Positions 15,254 to 24,191 of a stretch of DNA of 32,618 nucleotides are shown here, piece by piece. A model generated the notes under the pieces. It was not told where the DNA came from and made no database searches. It was given only the letters and a program-made list of their open reading frames with translations. The translations under genes were made by a program, and so were the position numbers. Every line of letters starts with the position of its first letter. The first letter of the stretch is position 1. The DNA comes from Nitrospiria bacterium (GTDB taxonomy: Bacteria > Nitrospirota > Nitrospiria > JACQBZ01): contig DATKAN010000019.1 in NCBI GenBank assembly GCA_035498035.1, positions 1-32,618 of the forward strand, given 5' to 3'.

Positions 15254-16369
15254 ATGTTTTACTATCTACTTATCATCATTGTAGCATTGGTTCTCAGCTT
15301 GTGGCCGGTTTGGCTCGTTCTTGGAATATTTTATCGGCTTCGAAAAAAGAAATCGGCCGGTCCGGCCTCCGATAAAACATGGTATCTGCAGATCGCGCTT
15401 TCAAAGGAAGATGCCGTAGGCCAACTCTTCCTGGTCCTGTCTTTTTTCTTTCTTGGTTTAACATTGCTCGCTTTAAATAGAGATTTGGGCCATCCGGTTT
15501 CATGGCGGACGATTTTATTGGTTGCCTCTGTTGCCGGTTTGGTCAATGCCTATTTTTTGAAAGTACACTACTCGCTCGCCGTCGGCCTTGTCGGATTTAG
15601 TTGTTGGTGGGGGGCGCAGGCCGCGGAATGGATTCAAGGAAAGGGCATTCAACCTTCCGCGGGAATCGCCGGATGGGCTTTCGTCGTGTTAATATTTTAC
15701 GCCTTGGGACGTCTCCATGAAAATGAGAGGCGGTGGAGACGATTCGTTCTGGTGTATTTGGTTCTGGGGATTTTCCCGATGACCGTTGCATTATTCATTT
15801 TCTCCACAAAAACCGGCCTCGATATTCTCGGAGAAATGACCAAGGGCGCTCCGTTCCTGGACTCGCTGCAGATCACATTATCTCTCCTCTTATTGTCAAT
15901 TTTTCTTGCCGGGGTGATGCTGTATGCCATCGGCAATAAATTAATATCCCCGTTTGAGTTTTTCGCGGTCTTGATTCTTACAGTTTTATTCGGTGCGATG
16001 GCTCTACTTCCGCAACAAACCATGTTTCCTCAAGCGCCTTCTTCCTATTTTACCAATGGGGGTTCAGAATTATCGAGCCGCGGGGTTTTATGGGCCTTGA
16101 TATTTAATCTTGTGACATTCCTTGAGATTATCGGATTGATTTTTTTGGGATATGTCCGACGAGAAATTTGGTTGATAAACCTGGGCACGATTTTTATGGT
16201 TCTTCTTATCTTCTTTAAATATCTCGATTGGTCCTACCCTTTTCTCGACAAAAGCATCTTCTTCATCGTGGCGGGATTGCTTCTGTTTGCCGTGGGGTGG
16301 TTTATGGAAAAAGGGAGGCGTTACATGATTTCAAATATCAAGGGACAAACGCAACAGGTATCGAAATAA
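15254..16369 (+). CDS. Polytopic membrane protein, DUF4401-like
   Basis: A 371-residue membrane protein with about ten to eleven hydrophobic helices in succession (for example YYLLIIIVALVLSLWPVWLVL at the start and SIFFIVAGLLLFAVGWFM near the end), short basic loops, and a conserved-looking end (GWFMEKGRRYMI) shared by DUF4401/DUF2157 proteins. Assignment rests mainly on position between a DUF2157 and a GDYXXLXY gene, the usual arrangement; I see no catalytic motif. It starts 6 bp after the preceding stop. GC is low (line 15901-15960 has 26 G/C in 60). It could be the partner half of a split DUF2157 protein. Confidence 0.65.
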   Translation: MFYYLLIIIVALVLSLWPVWLVLGIFYRLRKKKSAGPASDKTWYLQIALSKEDAVGQLFLVLSFFFLGLTLLALNRDLGHPVSWRTILLVASVAGLVNAYFLKVHYSLAVGLVGFSCWWGAQAAEWIQGKGIQPSAGIAGWAFVVLIFYALGRLHENERRWRRFVLVYLVLGIFPMTVALFIFSTKTGLDILGEMTKGAPFLDSLQITLSLLLLSIFLAGVMLYAIGNKLISPFEFFAVLILTVLFGAMALLPQQTMFPQAPSSYFTNGGSELSSRGVLWALIFNLVTFLEIIGLIFLGYVRREIWLINLGTIFMVLLIFFKYLDWSYPFLDKSIFFIVAGLLLFAVGWFMEKGRRYMISNIKGQTQQVSK

Positions 16370-16382
16370 TACAGATCATCGG

Positions 16383-16937
16383 ATGACAAAACAGACAAAA
16401 TTTATTTTGGCGATAACCCTCCAAGCCGTAATAATTTTTGGCATCATTATTTATAAAATCTCCATCCTCGCCGCCGGGACGGAGATTTTATTGAAAATCG
16501 TACCGGCGGATCCGCGAGATGTGTTGCGCGGGGATTTTGCCACATTTCAATACAGCGCCATATCTCATCTTGATGAATATGTTCTCAACGGGCAACCATT
16601 TGGAAATGGCGATACCGTTTACGTGGTCCTTCGGCAAATTGGAACGTATTGGTCCCCCCAAAAAGTTCAAAAGAACAGACCATCGGACGAAGCGATATTT
16701 CTCAAAGGCAAGGTGGAAAGCGGGGGGACTGAAACCGGTTCGAGTCTTTTACCCCGTCGACGATTCGGGGATTCTCGTCTTCATGTGGTCTACGGCATCG
16801 AGGATTATTTTATTCCCGAAGGAAAAGGACAAGGGGTTCGTTTACAAAACAAAGAGGCCGCCGCGTTGGTCGTCGTGGATGAAAACGGCGACGCTTTTCT
16901 CGAACAGGTTTATGTAGACGATAAAACTTGGCCATGA
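16383..16937 (+). CDS. GDYXXLXY domain protein
   Basis: A 184-residue protein with one N-terminal membrane helix (FILAITLQAVIIFGIIIYKI) and an exported domain. The family signature appears as RGDFATFQYS near residue 50, preceded by the usual VPADPRDVL. The C-terminal half has YGIEDYFIPEGKGQ followed by AALVVVDENGDAFL, also typical. The role is unknown; the pattern is a membrane-anchored periplasmic partner of the two polytopic proteins encoded upstream. No strong ribosome site is seen before the ATG, so coupling to the preceding gene (13 bp gap) is possible. The low-GC composition of the cassette ends with this gene. Confidence 0.8.
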   Translation: MTKQTKFILAITLQAVIIFGIIIYKISILAAGTEILLKIVPADPRDVLRGDFATFQYSAISHLDEYVLNGQPFGNGDTVYVVLRQIGTYWSPQKVQKNRPSDEAIFLKGKVESGGTETGSSLLPRRRFGDSRLHVVYGIEDYFIPEGKGQGVRLQNKEAAALVVVDENGDAFLEQVYVDDKTWP

Positions 16938-17058
16938 ATCTTTCCGCAAACAACTGGACACCTCTGCGCGCCGACCTGACCCCGTCCGTCGCCGGGAGGC
17001 CGCGGACCCGAAATTCCTCCTTTACATCGATGGCGCGCTTGTGGTATTTATACATCCC

Positions 17059-17574
17059 ATGCGTTCACTGTTTCGATCGATCGCGGCCGCGTGGCTCCTC
17101 CTCGGCATGATCGCGGGATCCGTTGAATTTTCACCGGCACGGGCCGAGGAAACCAAGGCTTTTGTCCCCCCCGGCAAAGAGGTTCCCAGCCTCGGAAACA
17201 ATCACATCCAGTCCCCCGGCGATCCTCACATTCCCTACAACAGCGTTCCGCCCACCTCCGGTCCCCACCTTCCCTACATCGCGAAGTGGGGCGTTTCGAA
17301 GACGCCGATCGCCGACGAGCTTCAGGTGCACAACCTGGAGGACGGCGGCGTGATGATTCAATACAACTGCCAGGACTGCGACGTCCTGGTGGCCCTGCTT
17401 GAAAAATTCGCGGTGAAATACAACAAGGTGATCGTCGCGCCGTATCCCAAGATGAAGACGCCCATCGCGCTGACGGCCTGGGGCCGGATCGACACGATGG
17501 ACCAGCCCGACGAGGCCCGCATCGAGCGGTTCATCAAGGCCTACATGGGCATCGATCATCACGTCAGAGAATAG
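17059..17574 (+). CDS. Exported DUF3105 domain protein
   Basis: From the ATG at 17059 the protein has 171 residues and a clear Sec signal peptide (RSIAAAWLLLGMIAGSVEF, cleaved after ARA). The mature part carries the DUF3105 signature YNSVPPTSGPHLPYIAKWG and VHNLEDGGVMIQYNCQDC; the CxxC and the His of SGPH and VHN could bind a metal or form a disulphide. The family function is unknown. The GTG at 17041 is an alternative start but would put six extra residues before the signal peptide. Nothing is recognisable in 16938-17058, where GC rises sharply again. The stop overlaps the AGGAGG that precedes lnt. Confidence 0.8.
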   Translation: MRSLFRSIAAAWLLLGMIAGSVEFSPARAEETKAFVPPGKEVPSLGNNHIQSPGDPHIPYNSVPPTSGPHLPYIAKWGVSKTPIADELQVHNLEDGGVMIQYNCQDCDVLVALLEKFAVKYNKVIVAPYPKMKTPIALTAWGRIDTMDQPDEARIERFIKAYMGIDHHVRE

Positions 17575-17577
17575 GAG

Positions 17578-19161
17578 GTGAAGGCGCATCCATTGATCCT
17601 GGCCTCCCTGAGCGGCGTCCTGTGCTTCCTGAGCTTCCCGCGCTACGACTTCGAAGCCCTCGCCTGGATCGCGCTCGTTCCCCTCTTCCTCGCGCTCGAA
17701 AATCAGACGGTTCGAAAATCCTTCTGGCTGGGCTGGTCGGCCGGCACGGTCTACTTTCTCGGAACGGTCCACTGGGTCACGAACACGATGATCCGTTACG
17801 GAAAGCTCCCGGCCGTCGTGAGCTATCCGATCATGCTGCTGTTCGTCGTCTATCTCGGGCTGTACGTCGCCGCCTTCGCCGCGCTGTTTGTTTTCTTGAG
17901 ACGGCGGACGACCTTCCCGGCGACGCTGTCGGCGCCGGTGCTCTGGGTTTCCCTGGAGCTCCTGCGGACCTACGCCCTCACGGGCTTCCCGTGGGCGGCG
18001 CTGGGCTATTCGCAATACCTCGCGTTGCCCGTGATTCAGGTTGCGGACACCACGGGCGTCTACGGGGTTTCCTTCCTGGTCGTGCTCGTCAACGTCGCCG
18101 TCGCGGAGGGGGGGCTGGCGCTTCGCGTCCCGCGATTCCGCCCGGCCGCCTGGAAACCCGTCGCCACGGCGCTCGTCGCGGTCGCCCTGGTCCTTGGGTA
18201 CGGGGCCTGGCGACTGTCGCAGGATCGTCTCTCCCAACCGCCGACCCTCCGGGTGGGCGTGGTCCAGGCCAACATCCCCCAGGACCGGAAATGGGACGCC
18301 CGATTCCGCCAGGAGACGATCGACCGCTACGAACGGCTTTCCAACGACCTCTCGTCCCGATCGATCCGGCTCCTCGTCTGGCCGGAGGCGGCCATGCCGT
18401 TTTTCTTCGAGGAGGACGAGGCCTTCCGTCAGCAGGTGGTGGATACGGTCCGCGGAGATCGCGTCCCGCTGCTTTTCGGAAGCCCGGCCGTGACGACCGT
18501 CGGGAATCAGCTCCGCTTGTTCAACAGCGCCTATTTCCTGTCGGCCGACGGACGCCTGCTGGGACGCTACGACAAGATGCACCTCGTCCCCTTCGGGGAG
18601 TACGTTCCCCTGGAGCGGCTTCTTTTCTTCGTCAACAAGATGGCGGAGGGCATCGGCGATTTTCTCCCTGGGGAGGACTACACGGTGATGACGCTGCCGT
18701 CCGTGGATGAATCGCAACAGACGGCGCAGGCGGGCCCTTCCCCCAAGATCGCCACGGTGATCTGTTTCGAGGTGATCTTCCCGGACCTCGTCCGGCGCTT
18801 CGTCAAACACGGGGCGCAACTGATGATCACGATCACGAACGACGCCTGGTTCGGCGACTCCTCCGCGCCCTACCAGCATTTCTCGATGGTCGTCCTCCGG
18901 GCCGTCGAGAACCGCGTCCCCTTCGCGCGCGCGGCCAACACCGGGGTCTCCGGCTTCATCGACCGGAGCGGGCGGATCCAGAAGACCAGCCCGATCTTCG
19001 TCGAGGCGGCGCAGGCCGACGCCCTCCGGCTGCGCACCCAGACCACGTTCTACACCCGGCACGGTGACATTTTCGCCTATGTCTGTGCTATAATGGCGTC
19101 GTTCATGATTTATACGGCGGTCCGAACCCGGCCGCAAGGAGAGGAGTTTTCCTATGCTTGA
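17578..19161 (+). CDS. lnt: Apolipoprotein N-acyltransferase Lnt
   Basis: Lnt adds the third acyl chain to the N-terminal Cys of lipoproteins in the inner membrane. The N-terminal half has multiple TM helices (SGVLCFLSFPRYDFEALAWIALVPLF and following). The periplasmic nitrilase-like domain (from about residue 220, GVVQANIPQDRKWD) has the catalytic triad: Glu in WPEAAMPFF, Lys in YDKMHLVPFGEYVP, and Cys in VICFEVIFPDLVR. NDAWFGDSSAPYQH and a final TM helix complete it. The GTG at 17578 sits on the AGGAGG (17573-17578), so a TTG at 17593 may be the true start. The stop overlaps the prfB start by 8 bp. Its lipoprotein substrates (Pal, CpoB, the TPR protein) are encoded nearby. Confidence 0.94.
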   Translation: MKAHPLILASLSGVLCFLSFPRYDFEALAWIALVPLFLALENQTVRKSFWLGWSAGTVYFLGTVHWVTNTMIRYGKLPAVVSYPIMLLFVVYLGLYVAAFAALFVFLRRRTTFPATLSAPVLWVSLELLRTYALTGFPWAALGYSQYLALPVIQVADTTGVYGVSFLVVLVNVAVAEGGLALRVPRFRPAAWKPVATALVAVALVLGYGAWRLSQDRLSQPPTLRVGVVQANIPQDRKWDARFRQETIDRYERLSNDLSSRSIRLLVWPEAAMPFFFEEDEAFRQQVVDTVRGDRVPLLFGSPAVTTVGNQLRLFNSAYFLSADGRLLGRYDKMHLVPFGEYVPLERLLFFVNKMAEGIGDFLPGEDYTVMTLPSVDESQQTAQAGPSPKIATVICFEVIFPDLVRRFVKHGAQLMITITNDAWFGDSSAPYQHFSMVVLRAVENRVPFARAANTGVSGFIDRSGRIQKTSPIFVEAAQADALRLRTQTTFYTRHGDIFAYVCAIMASFMIYTAVRTRPQGEEFSYA

Positions 19162-20270
19162 AGAAGAGAAATCCCAGTTGAACCTGCTCGAGAACCGACT
19201 GAGCGAACTTCGGGGGCATCTTTGACTTCCCGAACCTTCACAAACGGCTCCGTGAGATCGAATCCCGGATGGCCGCGCCCGATTTCTGGAACGACGCGGC
19301 GGCCGCGCGTCATCTCGTCCAGGAGAAGACCCGCCTCGAAAAGACCCTGAAGAAATGGGACGAGCTGGAGCGGTCGCGGGAGGATCTCTCGGTGCTGCTC
19401 CAACTCGCCGAAGAACAGGCCGACGCCTCCGTCCATTCCGAGATCCAGCAGTCGCTTAAATCCCTCCAGGAAGCGATCCGCCACCGGGAGATCGAGATGC
19501 TCCTGTCCGGCGAGAAGGATCCGAACAACGCCATCGTCACGATTCATCCGGGCGCGGGGGGGACCGAATCCCAGGATTGGGCCCAGATGCTCTTCCGGAT
19601 GTACACCCGCTGGGCCGAGCGCAGCGGCTTTCAGACCGAGTTGATCGACCTGCAACCCGGCGAGGAGGCCGGGATCAAGAGCGCCTCCTTCTCGGTGATC
19701 GGCGACTACGCCTACGGCCAGCTCAAGGCCGAGGCCGGGGTGCACCGTCTGGTGCGGATCTCGCCCTTCGACGCCAACAAGCGCCGCCACACGTCGTTCG
19801 CCTCCGTCTTCGTCTATCCCGAGATCGAGGACGACGCCGAGCTCGAGCTGGACGAGCAGGAGATCAAGATGGATGCCTTCCGGTCGAGCGGTCCGGGCGG
19901 CCAGAACGTGAACAAGGTCTCCTCGGCCGTACGGCTGACGCACATCCCCACCGGCATCGTGGTCGCCTGCCAGACCGAACGCTCGCAGCACAAGAACCGC
20001 TCGATGGCGATGAAGCTTCTTCGCGCGAAGCTCTACGAGCTGGAGCAGGAAAAAAAGAAAAAGGAGATGAGCTCGATCGTGGGCGAAAAAAAGGAGATCG
20101 CCTGGGGCAGCCAGATCCGCTCCTACGTCTTCCAGCCCTATCAGATGGTCAAGGATCACCGGACGAACACCGAGGTCGGAAACGTCTCGGCCGTGATGGA
20201 CGGCGACCTCGACGTCTTCATCAACGCCTACCTCGTCCAGTCGATGAAGGCGGCAAAGACGACCGGGTAG
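19154..20270 (+). CDS. prfB: Peptide chain release factor 2, with programmed +1 frameshift
   Basis: RF2 releases the nascent chain at UGA and UAA. The ATG at 19154 (AGAGGAG upstream) opens a 23-codon frame ending in CTT TGA (19220-19225). Shifting +1 at this point (skipping base 19223) enters the long frame at 19224, giving about 371 residues. The downstream part has the stop-recognition tripeptide SPF (RISPFDANKRRH) and the GGQ loop (RSSGPGGQNVNKVSSAVRLTH) that catalyses hydrolysis, so it is RF2 and not RF1. A gene call starting at the ATG at 19269 would miss the N-terminus. It overlaps lnt at its start. The next gene, lysS, has its own promoter. Confidence 0.95.
19211..19226 (+). promoter_or_regulatory. 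Programmed +1 frameshift site of prfB
   Basis: CGG GGG CAT CTT TGA C matches the classical RF2 site (AGG GGG TAT CTT TGA C in E. coli) at 14 of 16 bases. The G-run serves as an internal Shine-Dalgarno sequence placed three bases before CTT, which is the slippery codon, and TGA-C is the poor terminator. When RF2 is scarce, ribosomes shift to the +1 frame, giving autoregulation. Confidence 0.95.
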
Positions 20271-20277
20271 CATCCCC

Positions 20278-20305
20278 GTAGGGGGGAACGGCCGTGCGCC
20301 CCTAC
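20278..20305 (+). repeat. 28-bp palindromic repeat between prfB and lysS
   Basis: Begins GTAGGGGGGA and ends TGCGCCCCTAC, with a centre ACGGCCGT. It has the same length and half-sequence as the palindrome in cpoB (7867-7894). It lies 7 bp after the prfB stop and may act as an mRNA-stabilising hairpin; no T-run follows. Confidence 0.8.
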
Positions 20306-20322
20306 AAAACCAATGCATCGAA

Positions 20323-20352
20323 TTGACGTCTTCATCGGAAAATCAGTATAAT
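20323..20352 (+). promoter_or_regulatory. Predicted sigma70 promoter of lysS-lolC-lolD
   Basis: TTGACG (20323-20328), an 18-base spacer and a perfect TATAAT (20347-20352). The start would be near 20359, giving a leader of about 100 nt before lysS. This is the closest match to the consensus in the window. Confidence 0.75.
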
Positions 20353-20388
20353 CCGACGACCTGAAACGAAAGCGATTTTTAATCGGCG

Positions 20389-20462
20389 GGCAAAGCGGGG
20401 GAGGACTTCGGCGAGCTCATTGGAGCCGCTTTGCCGGTGGAGGGGGCGACGTGAGCCCCTAT
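20389..20462 (+). repeat. Hairpin and dispersed repeat forming the lysS leader
   Basis: GGCAAAGCGG (20389-20398) pairs perfectly with CCGCTTTGCC (20426-20435). The 26-base repeat at 20437-20462 follows, beginning GTGGAGGGGGCGACG and ending GAGCCCCTAT, 25 of 26 identical to the copy inside miaA. Its last AT is the first two bases of the lysS ATG. The inner GGGGC/GCCCC stem would cover the only G-rich ribosome-site candidate. Confidence 0.7.
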
Positions 20463-21969
20463 GAAAATGGAAGAACAAAACGACCAGTATCTCCAGCGGC
20501 TCAAGAAATCGGACGAGCTCAAGGCCTCCGGCATCGCCCCGTACGGCCGCCGCTTCGAGGCGACCGACACCGCCCTCGCGTTGTCTGAAAAATACGCCGC
20601 CGCAACCAAAGAGGCGTTGGAGAGCCGGTCCGTCCCCTGCCGGCTGGCCGGACGCGTCGTAGCGCTGCGGCGCTTCGGCAAGGCGGCCTTCGCCCATATT
20701 CAGGACGGGACGGGACGCATCCAGGTCTATTTTAAAAAAGAACAATTGGATGCCCCGGGCGTCGCGGTCTTCGAACAGATGGACCTCGGCGACATCCTCG
20801 GCGTCTCCGGCCGGCTGTTCCGGACGAAGACGGAGGAGTTGACCGTCCAGGTCGAGACCCTTACGCTGCTCGCCAAGTCGCTCCGTCCCCTGCCCGAGAA
20901 ATGGCACGGACTGACGGACGTGGAGATCCGCTACCGCCAGCGTTATCTCGACCTGATCAGCAATCCCGACGTCCGCCGGGTTTTCCTCCAGCGCAGCCGG
21001 ATCATCGCGGCCGTCCGGGAGTTTTTGAACGAACGGGGCTTCCTCGAGGTCGAGACGCCGATGATGCAGCCGATCCCCGGCGGCGCGGCCGCGCGGCCCT
21101 TCATCACGCACCACAACACGCTGGGGATCGATCTTTATCTGCGCATCGCCCCGGAGCTCTACCTGAAGCGGCTGATCGTGGGCGGCCTGGAGCGGGTCTA
21201 CGAGATCAACCGGAACTTCCGGAACGAGGGGATCTCGACCGTTCACAATCCGGAATTCACGATGCTCGAGTTCTACCAGGCCTACGCCGATTACCAGGAC
21301 CTGATGGCGATGACGGAGGCGCTGTTCGGCTTCGTGGCGGGGCGGGTGCTGGGCGGCTTGACGTTTGCTTATCAGGATCACACGATCGACCTGACGCCCC
21401 CGTGGAAGCGGATCCCGTTTCGGGAAGCGATCCGGGCGATCGTCCCCGACCGGTCCGTATTGGAAAACCGTCAAAAACTTCTCGACTTCCTCGCTCAGAA
21501 CAAGATTCCGGCGAAGGGAAACGAGCCGATGGGAAAGCTTCAACAGGCGCTGTTCGAGGCCCGCGTGGAACCCTCGCTGATCCAGCCGACCTTTATCACG
21601 GACTACCCGACCGAGATCTCGCCGCTGGCCAAGCGGAAGGAGTCCGATCCGGAGCTGACCGACCGCTTCGAGCTGTTCGTCACCGGGCTGGAGCTCGCCA
21701 ACGCCTTCTCGGAGCTGAACGACCCCCTGGATCAGCGCCGGCGCTTCGAGGACCAGGTGAAAAGCCGCGCGGCCGGGGATCTCGAGGCGCATCAAATGGA
21801 TGAAGACTACCTGCGCGCGCTGGAGCACGCGATGCCCCCGACCGCCGGAGAGGGCGTGGGGATCGACCGCCTCGTGATGCTCCTGACCAACCAGACCTCG
21901 ATACGGGACGTGATCTTCTTCCCCCAGCTCCGTCCGGCCCGCCTTCCGGACGCGCAGGAGAAACCGTGA
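20461..21969 (+). CDS. lysS: Lysyl-tRNA synthetase, class II
   Basis: This enzyme charges tRNA-Lys. The 502-residue protein has an N-terminal OB-fold anticodon-binding domain (residues about 60-165, [27 protein letters not shown]) and a class II catalytic core: motif 1 around [27 protein letters not shown], motif 2 in RNFRNEGIS, motif 3 in [11 protein letters not shown]. The length is normal. ATGs at 20461 and 20467 are both possible; the first overlaps the end of a dispersed repeat, and neither has a conventional Shine-Dalgarno sequence at good spacing. The stop overlaps the lolC/E start (TGATG). Confidence 0.96.
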   Translation: MKMEEQNDQYLQRLKKSDELKASGIAPYGRRFEATDTALALSEKYAAATKEALESRSVPCRLAGRVVALRRFGKAAFAHIQDGTGRIQVYFKKEQLDAPGVAVFEQMDLGDILGVSGRLFRTKTEELTVQVETLTLLAKSLRPLPEKWHGLTDVEIRYRQRYLDLISNPDVRRVFLQRSRIIAAVREFLNERGFLEVETPMMQPIPGGAAARPFITHHNTLGIDLYLRIAPELYLKRLIVGGLERVYEINRNFRNEGISTVHNPEFTMLEFYQAYADYQDLMAMTEALFGFVAGRVLGGLTFAYQDHTIDLTPPWKRIPFREAIRAIVPDRSVLENRQKLLDFLAQNKIPAKGNEPMGKLQQALFEARVEPSLIQPTFITDYPTEISPLAKRKESDPELTDRFELFVTGLELANAFSELNDPLDQRRRFEDQVKSRAAGDLEAHQMDEDYLRALEHAMPPTAGEGVGIDRLVMLLTNQTSIRDVIFFPQLRPARLPDAQEKP

Positions 21970-23216
21970 TGCTGCCCTACGAATTATTCATCGGCCTGCG
22001 CTACCTCAAGGGCAAGCGGCGGCACCGGTCGATCTCGCTCAACACCTTCATCTCGATCGGCGGGGTGACGCTGGGCGTGGCCGCGCTGATCGCCACGCTG
22101 GCCGTCATGACCGGGTTCAAGGAGGACCTCCGGGACAAGATCCTCGGAACGAATTCGCACATCGTGATCTCCGACCGCACGCGCGACACGATGAAGGACT
22201 ACCGCGCCGCGCTCGACCGGGTCAAGAAGGTCCCGCACGTTCTCGCGGCGACCCCGTTCATCTACAACCAGGTCCTGCTCACCGCCGGGGGCAGCGTCTC
22301 GGGCGTCGTCCTAAGGGGGATCGATCCGGCGCTGGAGCCGACCGTCACCGACATCCAGAAGAATCTGGTTCAGGGCGCGCTGTCGGACATCGCCAAGCCG
22401 CCGGGGAAGTCCGCCGACGGACAGCCGATTCCCCCCGGGATCATCGTGGGCAAGGAGCTGGCCGCGCGGCTCGGGACCTTTTCAGGCGACATGATCAACG
22501 TCGTCTCCCCCACCGGAACGCCGGGGCCGCTGGGCATCATCCCGAAGATCCGGAAGTTCGAGGTGGTCGGGATCTTCGACTCCGGCATGTACGAATACGA
22601 CTCGTCGCTGGCCTACATCTCGATCGGGACGGCCCAGGACTTCTTCAACCTGGGCGACACCGTGACGGGCATCGAGGTCAAGGTGGACGACATCTTCCGG
22701 GCCGACCGGATCGCGAAGACGATCGAGGACGCGCTGGGATTTCCCTACTGGGCCCGCGACTGGATGCGGCTCAATAAAAATCTGTTCTCGGCCCTTCAGC
22801 TCGAAAAGATGATGATGTTCGTCATCCTGATCCTGATCATCCTCGTGGCCTCCTTCAACATCGTCGGGACGCTCACGATGATCGTGGTCGAGAAGAGCCG
22901 CGAGATCGCGATCCTCAAGGCGATGGGCGCCACGCGGCGGGAGGTGATGCGGATCTTCATGGTGGACGGGCTGGTGATCGGGGGCATCGGGACGATCATC
23001 GGGATCCCGCTGGGCTATTTCGTCTGCTACCTCCTGCACGCCTTCTACACGTTGCCCAGCGACGTCTATTACATCAGCCACCTCCCGGTCACGATCCGGG
23101 CGGTCGACGTGACCCTCGTCTCGCTCTCGGCCGTCACGATCAGCTTCATCGCGACGCTCTTCCCGTCCTGGCAGGCCGCGCGCCTGAACCCGTCGGAGGC
23201 GCTGAGGTACGAATGA
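21969..23216 (+). CDS. lolC: Lipoprotein-releasing ABC transporter permease LolC/LolE family
   Basis: This permease extracts mature lipoproteins from the inner membrane for transfer to the outer membrane. The 415-residue protein begins with the family segment [20 protein letters not shown] and a first TM helix ([20 protein letters not shown]). A large periplasmic domain follows (residues about 45-265), then the FtsX-type core of three TM helices ([42 protein letters not shown] and the last), with [22 protein letters not shown] and the ending [17 protein letters not shown]. The ATG at 21969 is chosen (AGGAG 8 nt upstream); a GTG immediately before it is in frame. Only one permease gene is present, so it probably works as a homodimer with LolD. 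Confidence 0.93.
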   Translation: MLPYELFIGLRYLKGKRRHRSISLNTFISIGGVTLGVAALIATLAVMTGFKEDLRDKILGTNSHIVISDRTRDTMKDYRAALDRVKKVPHVLAATPFIYNQVLLTAGGSVSGVVLRGIDPALEPTVTDIQKNLVQGALSDIAKPPGKSADGQPIPPGIIVGKELAARLGTFSGDMINVVSPTGTPGPLGIIPKIRKFEVVGIFDSGMYEYDSSLAYISIGTAQDFFNLGDTVTGIEVKVDDIFRADRIAKTIEDALGFPYWARDWMRLNKNLFSALQLEKMMMFVILILIILVASFNIVGTLTMIVVEKSREIAILKAMGATRREVMRIFMVDGLVIGGIGTIIGIPLGYFVCYLLHAFYTLPSDVYYISHLPVTIRAVDVTLVSLSAVTISFIATLFPSWQAARLNPSEALRYE

Positions 23217-23878
23217 TCAAGGTCACCAACCTCACCAAGACGTTCCTCATGCCCCAGCCGCTGCCGATCCTCAAAGGGATCAATCTGGAGGTTTCGAAGG
23301 GCGAGATGCTCTGCATCGTCGGGGCGTCGGGCGTCGGAAAGAGCACGCTGCTTCACCTGCTCGGCGGGCTGGACCGGCCGACCTCGGGCACGGTCGCCTT
23401 CGAGGGGGAGGACCTGTTCGCGCTCACCGACAACCAGCTCGCCGCGTTCCGGAACCGGCGGATTGGATTCGTCTTCCAGTTCCATCATCTTCTCCCGGAA
23501 TTCACGGCGCTCGAGAACACGATGATGCCGGGCCTGATCCAGGGCTGGAAATGGCCGGCGGCCGCGAAGGAGGCCGGCGCGCTGTTGAACGCGGTCGGCC
23601 TCGGAGAACGGCTCCACCACCGGCCGGGCGAGCTCTCCGGCGGCGAGCAGCAGCGGGTCGCCGTCGCGCGCGCGCTGATCCTGAAACCCGGCCTCGTCCT
23701 GGCCGACGAGCCCACCGGAAACCTCGACAGCCACACCTCGGACGAGGTCTTCGCCCTGATGCGGGGGCTCAACAAACAGCTCGGCCACACCTTCGTCCTC
23801 GTCACCCACAACGAGAAGCTCTCGGCCCAGGCCGACCGGCTCGTCCACATGGTCGACGGAAGGATTGTGGAAGAATAA
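23213..23878 (+). CDS. lolD: Lipoprotein-releasing ABC transporter ATPase LolD
   Basis: ATP-binding subunit of the Lol complex; it drives lipoprotein release. The 221-residue protein has Walker [11 protein letters not shown]-loop region [17 protein letters not shown], signature [15 protein letters not shown], Walker [13 protein letters not shown] and the switch His in [20 protein letters not shown] is typical of LolD and distinguishes it from FtsE and MacB. Its ATG overlaps the permease stop by 4 bp. A perfect 12-bp palindrome CCCGGATCCGGG starts 1 bp after the stop codon (23880-23891). Confidence 0.95.
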   Translation: MIKVTNLTKTFLMPQPLPILKGINLEVSKGEMLCIVGASGVGKSTLLHLLGGLDRPTSGTVAFEGEDLFALTDNQLAAFRNRRIGFVFQFHHLLPEFTALENTMMPGLIQGWKWPAAAKEAGALLNAVGLGERLHHRPGELSGGEQQRVAVARALILKPGLVLADEPTGNLDSHTSDEVFALMRGLNKQLGHTFVLVTHNEKLSAQADRLVHMVDGRIVEE

Positions 23879-23920
23879 TCCCGGATCCGGGGACTCCCTG
23901 CCTGAGCGCTTAGTCATGTG

Positions 23921-24119
23921 AACAGACAAGGCGCGGCTGTTGACCGGACGGCGACCTCGGCTTTTATTTGGGCACCCGACTTGGCGTAGGGCGCGGCCTC
24001 GATAAACATCGAGGTAAATTTCGGCTGCCTCACCTTGCCGGAATTTAGCGGCCGAGCCTTAGTCGGGTCAAATAAAAGCCGCAGGAGCAGGGAGGTCTCA
24101 GCCGTGTCTTGTCTGCTCC
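23921..24119. repeat. Long imperfect inverted-repeat element between lolD and the flavoprotein gene
   Basis: The left arm (23921 to about 23986) and the reverse complement of the right arm (about 24053-24119) share CAGACAAG(G/A)C(G/A)CGGCTG, then after 17-18 diverged bases CGGCTTTTATTTG followed by ACCCGACT. Between the arms are two smaller hairpins: CTCGAT-AAAC-ATCGAG (23998-24013) and an AAATTTCGGC/GCCGGAATTT pair (around 24017-24047). The whole could fold into a multi-branched structure. It lies in a convergent intergenic region of 478 bp. No gene is supported in 23879-24356. It may be a MITE-like element or a structured RNA. Confidence 0.6.
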
Positions 24120-24191
24120 GGCCGACGGCCCGAAGCCGGGGGGTGGAGGAAGGGACCCGGCGCTTGAGGACGTCGCAATACTCAAACCACC

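Noticed and set aside
17131-19137. Minus-strand open frame of 668 codons opposite DUF3105 and lnt
   Set aside because: It is a shadow of lnt; Arg/Asp/Gly-rich with no domain. The lnt catalytic triad is on the plus strand.
20332-21828. Minus-strand open frame of 498 codons opposite lysS
   Set aside because: Antisense to lysS motifs 1-3 and its promoter; no recognisable features.
23880-23891. CCCGGATCCGGG after lolD as an intrinsic terminator
   Set aside because: It has no loop and no downstream T-run; it is a simple palindrome.
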